6,942 bases of DNA from Acidobacteriota bacterium (GTDB lineage: Bacteria; Acidobacteriota; Terriglobia; Terriglobales; Acidobacteriaceae): the NCBI GenBank assembly GCA_021819255.1, contig JAKART010000114.1:1-6942 (forward strand). The letters are read 5' to 3'. Made by a program: the position numbers and the translations under genes. Positions 1 to 4,907 of the stretch are shown in pieces. Below the pieces are notes generated by a model. The model searched no databases. It was given only the letters and a program-made list of their open reading frames with translations, and was not told the origin of the DNA. Position 1 is the stretch's first letter, and each line of letters starts with the position of its first letter.

Positions 1-203
1 TTGGCGAGGAAGTGCTTGAGCGGTGGGATTGCGGCGGAAGGTTTGGCCAGATAATCGAGTCGAAATTCCAGAAAGTTGGACTCTTTCAGTACTTCCGTGG
101 CCTTCTCAATCATCTCACTGGGAGATGTCCCGATAATGGCTACACATAGTTTCCCGATACGGGAACGAAGGAGGTGCGAGGCGATATGGTTTGAATTCTT
201 CAT
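1..203 (-). CDS. aroD: Type I 3-dehydroquinate dehydratase, N-terminal part (runs off the left edge)
   Basis: Type I dehydroquinases convert 3-dehydroquinate to 3-dehydroshikimate through a Schiff-base lysine in the cytoplasmic shikimate (aromatic amino acid) pathway. Only the first 67 codons are present. They show the family's opening pattern: a hydrophobic first strand with 'KLCVAIIGTSPSEM' (residues 18-31), a helix, then 'FLEFRLDYL' (44-52). In that last motif E46, R48 and D50 match the ExRxD substrate-binding strand of the family. The catalytic His and Lys lie beyond the window. The ATG at 203 is the only ATG start possible, because an in-frame TGA lies six codons upstream (219-221). No Shine-Dalgarno sequence precedes it, while a promoter-like element sits just upstream. 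In some Acidobacteria this domain is fused to shikimate dehydrogenase, which cannot be judged here. The identification rests on a short segment, but the motif is specific. Confidence 0.75.
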   Translation of the reverse strand, partial: MKNSNHIASHLLRSRIGKLCVAIIGTSPSEMIEKATEVLKESNFLEFRLDYLAKPSAAIPPLKHFLA

Positions 204-217
204 GTTGCAATCGCGGA

Positions 218-246
218 ATCATAAATCAGTTTCTTCTCAAGCGCAA
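218..246 (-). promoter_or_regulatory. Predicted sigma70 promoter of the aroD-like gene
   Basis: Read on the minus strand, TTGCGC (246-241, 4/6 to the -35 consensus) and TATGAT (223-218, 5/6 to the -10 consensus) are separated by exactly 17 bp. Transcription would start near 211-212, only about 8-9 nt before the ATG at 203. There is no Shine-Dalgarno sequence in that interval, so the message could be nearly leaderless. This is a pattern match only. Confidence 0.4.
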
Positions 247-458
247 GAGCGTTGCTTTGCTTTGCGGTGCGGGTCAACTCTCCGTATCGGCCGGCAGCCG
301 GAGAAATTTTTGCCGTCTCCAACGGGTTACCGCCGCTGGATGGGTAGCCGGAGCGGAACTTCAAATCAGAACTCCAGGCCGGGAGGTTCCAGGAGAGATT
401 TGGGGTCGATGATCTCCCGCTCTGGCCCGGGCCGGCGGATCCGAGACTCCAAGTCCTG

Positions 459-570
459 GACCATTTTCCCTGAAGGTGTAAGCAAGGGGAACGACTCCTG
501 TGGGCGTTTTCCTCAATGAAAACGCCACTGAACGCCCGCTTGCGTACGCCCATCATCAGGGAAAATGGTC
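459..570. repeat. Imperfect palindromic element with 15-bp perfect inverted ends (MITE/REP-like)
   Basis: GACCATTTTCCCTGA at 459-473 is repeated as its exact reverse complement at 556-570. The arms continue inward imperfectly: AGCAAGGGG at 481-489 resembles the reverse complement of CCCGCTTGC at 535-543. At the centre is a second perfect stem, GGCGTTTTC (503-511) against GAAAACGCC (518-526), with a 6-nt loop. The whole 112 bp could extrude as a cruciform or fold as RNA on either strand. No transposase is present and no clear target-site duplication was seen flanking the ends. The architecture fits a small non-autonomous mobile or REP-type intergenic repeat. A regulatory RNA or bidirectional terminator is an alternative. 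Confidence 0.55.
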
Positions 571-995
571 TAATTCCAGATCTTAGTATAGTTTGCCGCT
601 TGCCAAACCTCCCAGGAGGGTTCGTCGGGCAGCCGGCTTGCAGACACGCTTCCCATTGCAGCCAATCGAGGGATATTGCTCTTTGCGAGGGACTTAGCTC
701 TCTTCTCTCTTTTGCGATCAGCAACTCCCGCATGGTTGGACGCTTAGGAGCGGTGAACGTTGCACAAGTCGCCCACTGTTTCCTCAGCAGATCGATCCGG
801 AAAGTGAGGAAAGGCTGTGGAAGCAATCTTCTTGAGATCCGTAGCAACCATTTTTCGGCGAGGTGCGTCAGAACTATCAACTGAGAGGCTAACTCACACA
901 ATTCTGCTCTGAATAGAACTTCCTACCTTTTTTGCTCGGTCTTCCGGGCGACCCCTAATGAATCCCCAGTAGTTCCCCTCCCCAATGCCTCTCTA

Positions 996-1017
996 GGGCC
1001 CGCCAGAAAGCGGGCCC
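996..1017. terminator. Perfect GC-rich hairpin upstream of pgeF, possible weak terminator
   Basis: GGGCCCGC (996-1003) pairs perfectly with GCGGGCCC (1010-1017) around a 6-nt loop CAGAAA. On the plus strand it is followed by GAAATCTTTAA, which is only a poor T-tract. On the minus strand there is no T-tract. It could be a weak or factor-assisted terminator insulating pgeF, or a structure in the pgeF 5' leader. No obvious gene lies immediately upstream on the plus strand to be terminated. Confidence 0.3.
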
Positions 1018-1101
1018 GAAATCTTTAAGGCGCTCGGCGTGCCGGATGGAAGTTTCGGCTGAGTGCCGGCTGAGGGGAGTGGCGCTTTGTACAATCGAGG
1101 C

Positions 1102-2001
1102 ATGCCTCGCCGCTCTGAACCAGGGCTCGTCCACATCCCTGGCTGGGAGCCGTACCCTTGGCTCCTGGCTGGCTTCAGCACCCGCCAGGGGGGAGTTTCG
1201 ACAGCCTACGCCGCCGGGGGCCCTCCCGAACAGAATCTCGGGTATACCCCTCAGGAGGATCCGCTCCAGGTAACCGCCATGCGCCAAAGTTTGGCCGATG
1301 CGCTGGTTCAATCGCGTTCTGCTGCGCACGCCGCTGGCGTCCGGCCGGATCTGGTCACGGTTCGTCAGTGCCATAGCGGGAGGGTTTGCCGGGTAGAGCG
1401 TGCTCAGCTTCCGCTGACGATTGAGGATGGCAGAGCCATTCTGGAGGGTGACGGCCTTTACACCTGCGACACGAACCTTCTGCTGGGGATTCTTACCGCG
1501 GACTGCGTTCCTGTGCTGGTTGCCGACACACGCACCCATGCCGTGGCCGCCTTTCACGCCGGGTGGCGGGGAACCGTGGAGCGGATCGTCGAACGCGGCG
1601 TTGAAGCCCTCCGCAAGCAATTCGGCTGCCGCCCGCAGGATCTGATCGCCGCCATCGGCCCGTCCATCGGTCCCTGCTGCTTCGAAATCGGCGCCGAGGT
1701 GAGAGAGAAGTTCGAGGCGCAGTTTGACTACGGATGCGAGCTGGTCACCGAGGTCGCGGACTCACCGCCCGAGTCTGCCGGCAGGGGGGCCGACCCTGAT
1801 GCCCGGGTTCACCTGAACCTGTGGGAGGCCAATCGCCGCCAGCTTCTCGATGCCGGCCTGCGCCCGGCGGCCATTGCCTTGATCGGCCAGTGTACAGCTT
1901 GCACTCGTCTTCCCGACGGACGGCGCAAGTACTTCAGCCACCGCGCGGAGCAGGGCTTTACAGGGCGAATGCTGAGCCTGATCGGCGCAGTGGCTCTGTA
2001 A
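1102..2001 (+). CDS. pgeF: PgeF/YfiH family peptidoglycan editing factor (zinc 'laccase-domain' protein)
   Basis: The family (Cu-oxidase_4, formerly called polyphenol oxidase or YfiH, related to human FAMIN/LACC1) is cytoplasmic. In E. coli PgeF it helps prevent L-Ser misincorporation at the first position of the peptidoglycan stem peptide. Homologues also show adenosine deaminase and purine nucleoside phosphorylase activity. The 299-residue product has the full family pattern: 'GFSTRQGGVS' (24-33), 'QCHSGRV' (89-95), 'GDGLYT' (116-121), 'LTADCVPVL' (131-139), 'FHAGWRGT' (151-158), 'AAIGPSIGPCCFEIG' (183-197), and a C-terminal 'CTACTRL...YFSHR...GFTGRM' (264-290). H91, C135 and H152 are the expected zinc ligands. 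An acidic/Gly-rich insert at about 218-234 contributes to a length greater than the usual 240-270 residues. I chose the ATG at 1102 because the N-terminus then matches the family. A GTG at 1063 would add 13 unusual residues, and neither start has a well-placed Shine-Dalgarno sequence. The gene stands alone, convergent with the ABC exporter operon. Confidence 0.9.
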   Translation: MPRRSEPGLVHIPGWEPYPWLLAGFSTRQGGVSTAYAAGGPPEQNLGYTPQEDPLQVTAMRQSLADALVQSRSAAHAAGVRPDLVTVRQCHSGRVCRVERAQLPLTIEDGRAILEGDGLYTCDTNLLLGILTADCVPVLVADTRTHAVAAFHAGWRGTVERIVERGVEALRKQFGCRPQDLIAAIGPSIGPCCFEIGAEVREKFEAQFDYGCELVTEVADSPPESAGRGADPDARVHLNLWEANRRQLLDAGLRPAAIALIGQCTACTRLPDGRRKYFSHRAEQGFTGRMLSLIGAVAL

Positions 2002-2130
2002 GGCACGGCGCAGCCGGTGCGTCTCTGGTTCCGCTTCAGCCGACCTTCGTCCAGCTTGCCGCCGCGGAGAGTGTGGTCCAGACAGGTGGGTGCAACAGAG
2101 GCTGCAGAGCGGCTGGAACAGCCAAGGACG
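2002..2130. other. Convergent intergenic spacer between pgeF and the ABC permease
   Basis: This 129-bp gap separates the two converging stop codons. It contains a small perfect hairpin, GGCTG-GAA-CAGCC (2111-2123), just beyond the permease stop, but without a T-tract on either strand. No strong intrinsic terminator and no small ORF of interest were seen. Confidence 0.4.
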
Positions 2131-3930
2131 CTATCCGGTGCGGCAGAGCTCTTCCATCAGCGCTTCGCGATGCTGGAGAGCCGATTGATCCACAGAACGA
2201 AGGTGAAGCTCATAAGCGCCCACCCCGGCGGCAGCGAAGCAAGCCGAAGCCGGCGCCAGCGCCCACAGGGCATGCAGCCAGAGGCAGGCCATGAAGATCA
2301 GGGAGGCCAGGCCGTAACAGCCAGCCAGCACAGCCAGACTGATCAGAGCGCTGAGTTGGGAGGACTGTCTCTGCAACATGCGCTGCGGGTCTATCTGCTT
2401 GGGCGCGGAGAGCGAACGCTGATTGCCGAAGATCAGGTTCACGGCCAGCGTCCCGGCCGCCCAGAGCAGCGTCTCCAGCACGATGTTCGGCGAGGGGACT
2501 CCAGCCTGGAGGGAGATCAGGCAAAAGATCAGAATCACCTCGATGACCGCCAGCAGGGCTATCAATAGATTCTTGGATAGGACGACGTCGCGCAGGCGCA
2601 CGGGCGCAAGGAAGTACACCTGCACTCCAGTTCCGTCCATGCCGAACGAGTTATAGCCAAGCGGGCAGACGGCCAGCAGAATATAGGCCACGGATGCGGG
2701 AAAGAGCCATATCGGGCTCTTCCCTGCGGAGGAGAATCGGTTGGCGAAGATCAATATCATGAGCGGGGGCATGATCAGGGCGGAAAGAACTCCCAGATTC
2801 CTCCGCGCATAGAGAATCTCCTTCTGCAGTCCTGTCACGACCAGATCCAGAACTCGCCTGTGCGTGGCAGCGGTGGCTCCGCTTGGGGTCAGCGGCGTGG
2901 AGGGCCAATCGGCAGGCTTGGAGTCCGCGAGGGCGGCTCTTCTTGCCGGCGCAGCGGCTGAGGCGTGCAGGGTTGCGGGATCGGCCCTGCCGGGCCGTGC
3001 TCCGGCGGCAGCTTCGGAGAGGTTCTCCCCGTGGAACTCGCGCAGCATGCGCAAAGCGAAGATCAGAAGGAAGAGCGCGGCATAGGCCAGATCTCCCAGA
3101 GTGTCGAGGGCAAACCGGAGGCTGCTGCCGTGGCTGGCTGCCGTCAACGCCGAGGCGGCCAACTCCGGCGGCAAGAACTTGAGCGCCGGACCGGAGATCC
3201 GGATGAGGTGACTAGCCCATGCCAGATGCTGCTGGGAGAGGTGAAAGGCGCCGGCCCGGTGGCGGTTGTAAGCCGGGTTGAAGGTGAAGTTTGCCCACTG
3301 GACCCCCACCAGCGATGCCAGCATGACGGCGGTTAACGCCTCCCTGGCGCGGCGGGTGGCGAGCCAGCGGTCTACCCAGGCGAACAGCATGCGGGAGAAG
3401 AGAACTTGGGTGGCTGCAAAGGCTCCCAGGGCGATGAGCGCGTAGAGCCAGAGGGATGGAGTGGCGATCGCAATGCCCAGGGCCGCCGCGGCAGCCATCA
3501 ATGTTCCGGCCAGGTTGGCTGGAGTGAGCATGCCAAAGAAGAGCCGGATCTCCACATAGATGCTCCGGCGCATGGGAAAGCGGATCAGTTGGGTTGGATC
3601 AAAGTTCACGCCGGGCTGCCCAAGCTGGATGTTCAGCAACTGGCAGAGGAGGAAGACTCCCCACAGCAGCCACGCGATCCGGTCCAGATGCCCCTTGGCG
3701 GCGAAGAAGAAACCGGCCACGCCGGCCGCCACGACAAGGAAGAACAGGAGCCCCAGAAAGACCATCGCCGTCACAGCGCGGCCGGCCAGCTCGCCTGCGC
3801 CTCCGCGGCGCGCGAGGCTGTTGACCGTGATTCGCCAGCGTAGCCAGACGATGGCGGCAAACTGCGCCCGGGTCTGCGCCGGCGTCCATGCCGACGGCGC
3901 GGCCTGCGCGTGCGGCTCTAGCTCAACCAT
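2131..3930 (-). CDS. ABC exporter permease, large ABC-2-like membrane subunit
   Basis: This is a 599-residue integral membrane protein, the likely transmembrane partner of the ATPase encoded directly upstream. About twelve hydrophobic segments are visible: roughly 52-77, 84-104, 130-156, 158-186, 196-212, 276-295, 379-396, 407-425, 450-472, 484-501, 525-551 and 555-574. They form two halves joined by a long Ala/Pro-rich hydrophilic linker (about 300-360). Recognisable exporter-type stretches are 'LIRFPMRRSIY' (115-125) and 'YFLAPVRLRDVVLSKNL' (439-455). The latter matches the 'LsPv.r.d.l..Kn' segment common in ABC-2-like permeases with a duplicated half. The start at 3930 is supported by AGGAG (3940-3936) 5 nt upstream. 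The start lies inside the ATPase gene with a 13-bp overlap, so translational coupling is likely. The substrate cannot be told from sequence. The size suggests that one polypeptide may supply both membrane halves. Confidence 0.8.
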   Translation of the reverse strand: MVELEPHAQAAPSAWTPAQTRAQFAAIVWLRWRITVNSLARRGGAGELAGRAVTAMVFLGLLFFLVVAAGVAGFFFAAKGHLDRIAWLLWGVFLLCQLLNIQLGQPGVNFDPTQLIRFPMRRSIYVEIRLFFGMLTPANLAGTLMAAAAALGIAIATPSLWLYALIALGAFAATQVLFSRMLFAWVDRWLATRRAREALTAVMLASLVGVQWANFTFNPAYNRHRAGAFHLSQQHLAWASHLIRISGPALKFLPPELAASALTAASHGSSLRFALDTLGDLAYAALFLLIFALRMLREFHGENLSEAAAGARPGRADPATLHASAAAPARRAALADSKPADWPSTPLTPSGATAATHRRVLDLVVTGLQKEILYARRNLGVLSALIMPPLMILIFANRFSSAGKSPIWLFPASVAYILLAVCPLGYNSFGMDGTGVQVYFLAPVRLRDVVLSKNLLIALLAVIEVILIFCLISLQAGVPSPNIVLETLLWAAGTLAVNLIFGNQRSLSAPKQIDPQRMLQRQSSQLSALISLAVLAGCYGLASLIFMACLWLHALWALAPASACFAAAGVGAYELHLRSVDQSALQHREALMEELCRTG

Positions 3931-4736
3931 GACAGCTCCTGCTCGGGATGGGCCGCTGCTCCTCCGCCCACTACATTCAGGAAGATCTGCTCCAGGGTCA
4001 GGCGGCCCTGCGATGTGTCCCCCGCATCGGCAGCGCCATCCTGCGGCCAGCGCGCCCGCACGCCGGCGCGCAACTCCTCCAGCGAGCCGTGCGCCACAAT
4101 CTGCCCATGATTGATGATGGCCACGTGCGAGCAGAGCCGCTCCACAATCTCCAGCACATGCGAGGTGAGGAAGATGGTGGCTCCACGCGCGATCATCCTC
4201 TGCAGCATGGCCTTCAGGGTGCCGGCGGCGATGGCGTCCACACCCTCGAAGGGCTCGTCGAGAAAGAGCACCTTGGGACCATGGATCACCGCCGCGGCCA
4301 TCGCCAGCTTCTTGCCCATGCCATGAGAGTAATCAGCGATCAGCTTTTTGGACTGGTCGGAGAGGCCCATGAACTCCAGCAACTCTTCAGATCGCTGCTC
4401 GGTGGTCGCCTTGTCCAGCCCGTACATTCGTCCCACAAAGCGCAGGTACTCCCGCGCGGTCAACTTGGCAAAGAGAGCCATCCCCTCCGGCACGACCCCG
4501 ATGTGCCGCTTCACCTCGATGGGGTTGTAAAACAGGTCCTGGCCTAGAATCTGCACCGAACCCGAGCTGGGCGCCAGCAGTCCGGTGAGCATCTTGATGG
4601 TGGTGGACTTGCCGGCGCCATTCGGCCCCAGAAATCCAAAGAACTGTCCCGGCTCGATGGCGAGGTCGATGTGGTCGACGGCCGTAAACCCGTCGAAACT
4701 CCGGGTGAGCGCATAAGCGGCAATGGCGGGAGGCAT
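3918..4736 (-). CDS. ABC transporter ATP-binding protein (exporter ATPase)
   Basis: This 272-residue nucleotide-binding subunit would power the adjacent permease from the cytoplasmic face. All hallmark motifs are in order: Walker A 'GPNGAGKST' (37-45), the Q-loop position as 'VVPEG' (81-85), the signature 'YSHGMGKK' (136-143), Walker B 'VLFLDEP' (156-162), D-loop 'EGVD' (164-167) and the switch His in 'TSH' (H193). The Q-loop carries Glu84 where Gln is typical, and the signature reads SHGM rather than SGGQ. Both variants are familiar in CcmA-type ABC-2 exporter ATPases, so they do not suggest inactivity. The length is normal for the family with a short C-terminal extension (from about 225). 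The ATG at 4736 is the first ATG after an in-frame TAG at 4751-4749; no clear Shine-Dalgarno sequence precedes it. It is the first gene of a two-gene operon. Confidence 0.92.
   Translation of the reverse strand: MPPAIAAYALTRSFDGFTAVDHIDLAIEPGQFFGFLGPNGAGKSTTIKMLTGLLAPSSGSVQILGQDLFYNPIEVKRHIGVVPEGMALFAKLTAREYLRFVGRMYGLDKATTEQRSEELLEFMGLSDQSKKLIADYSHGMGKKLAMAAAVIHGPKVLFLDEPFEGVDAIAAGTLKAMLQRMIARGATIFLTSHVLEIVERLCSHVAIINHGQIVAHGSLEELRAGVRARWPQDGAADAGDTSQGRLTLEQIFLNVVGGGAAAHPEQELSWLS
3936..3940 (-). promoter_or_regulatory. Ribosome binding site of the ABC permease inside the ATPase gene
   Basis: AGGAG on the minus strand lies 5 nt before the permease ATG at 3930 and within the last codons of the ATPase gene. 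It fixes the permease start and supports coupled translation of the two subunits. Confidence 0.65.
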
Positions 4737-4875
4737 GATGAGACGAGTCTATGCCAGGCGGCCATCGCGTGGCGACGGACGGAGATTGCGAGACAATAAA
4801 GAGGGTACGTGCTTTGAGACTTCCCGGAGGAGTTCCTTCCTTGCCAGTGGAAGAAGCCGGCGGGAGGTTTGTTGG

Positions 4876-4897
4876 CGGGTGGCGTGGGCGCCACCCG
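4876..4897 (+). promoter_or_regulatory. 9-bp hairpin abutting the Shine-Dalgarno sequence of the dioxygenase-esterase mRNA
   Basis: CGGGTGGCG (4876-4884) pairs perfectly with CGCCACCCG (4889-4897) across a 4-nt TGGG loop. The stem's last base is the first G of GGAGG (4897-4901), so the hairpin would partly occlude the ribosome binding site if formed in the mRNA. It could tune translation or stabilise the transcript. As DNA, the palindrome could also be a repressor operator. Confidence 0.45.
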
Positions 4898-4901
4898 GAG
4901 G
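4897..4901 (+). promoter_or_regulatory. Ribosome binding site deciding the start of the dioxygenase-esterase gene
   Basis: GGAGG lies 6 nt before the ATG at 4908. This well-spaced site, with the onset of family similarity directly after it, favours 4908 over the in-frame TTG at 4869, which would add 13 residues without similarity to the family. Confidence 0.75.
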
Positions 4902-4907
4902 TTCCCC

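Larger units (their letters stand above)
204..1062. other. Long intergenic region without a convincing gene
   Basis: About 860 bp separate the divergent aroD-like and pgeF genes, and the sequence is visibly less GC-rich than the flanking genes. A minus-strand frame is open from a TTG at 901 to a TGA at 200 (233 codons), and its stop overlaps the aroD ATG as ATGA. However, its translation is rich in Arg, Ser and Trp, shows no recognisable domain, has no ATG near its beginning, and reads straight through the palindromic element at 459-570. I consider it probably non-coding. Another minus-strand frame (851-570), broken by one stop, is discussed as a possible decayed gene. The region also holds a GC hairpin at 996-1017. 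No tRNA, attachment site or transposase fragment was seen. Confidence 0.6.
4737..4907. promoter_or_regulatory. Divergent promoter region between the ABC exporter operon and the dioxygenase-esterase gene
   Basis: This 171-bp gap separates two divergently transcribed units and must hold promoters for at least one of them. It includes an AT-richer island around 4785-4805 (GAGACAATAAAGAGG). I could not find -35/-10 pairs with good spacing on either strand, so no specific promoter is called. The plus-strand end of the region carries a hairpin and a Shine-Dalgarno sequence, listed separately. Confidence 0.5.

Noticed and set aside
81..84. Non-standard ATPase motifs (Glu in the Q-loop, SHGM signature) as a sign of a degenerate ABC protein
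   Set aside because: These variants are common in ABC-2-type exporter ATPases (positions here are protein residues of the gene at 3918-4736), and Walker A, Walker B and the switch His are intact.
516..884. Plus-strand 122-codon ORF in the upstream intergenic region
   Set aside because: It begins inside the central stem of the palindrome, has Ser/Arg/Cys-rich random-looking composition, has no ribosome binding site and no recognisable domain.
955..1620. Long minus-strand ORF across the 5' half of pgeF
   Set aside because: It is antisense to a strongly conserved PgeF protein; long antisense frames are expected in GC-rich coding DNA.
1102..2001. Annotation as a true multicopper laccase / polyphenol oxidase
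   Set aside because: The Cu-oxidase_4 name is historical; the conserved Cys/His site binds zinc and the family is tied to peptidoglycan editing and purine nucleoside chemistry.
4869..4907. Upstream TTG start for the dioxygenase-esterase gene
   Set aside because: It would translate the leader hairpin, adds residues unlike the family, and the GGAGG at 4897-4901 is correctly placed only for the ATG at 4908.
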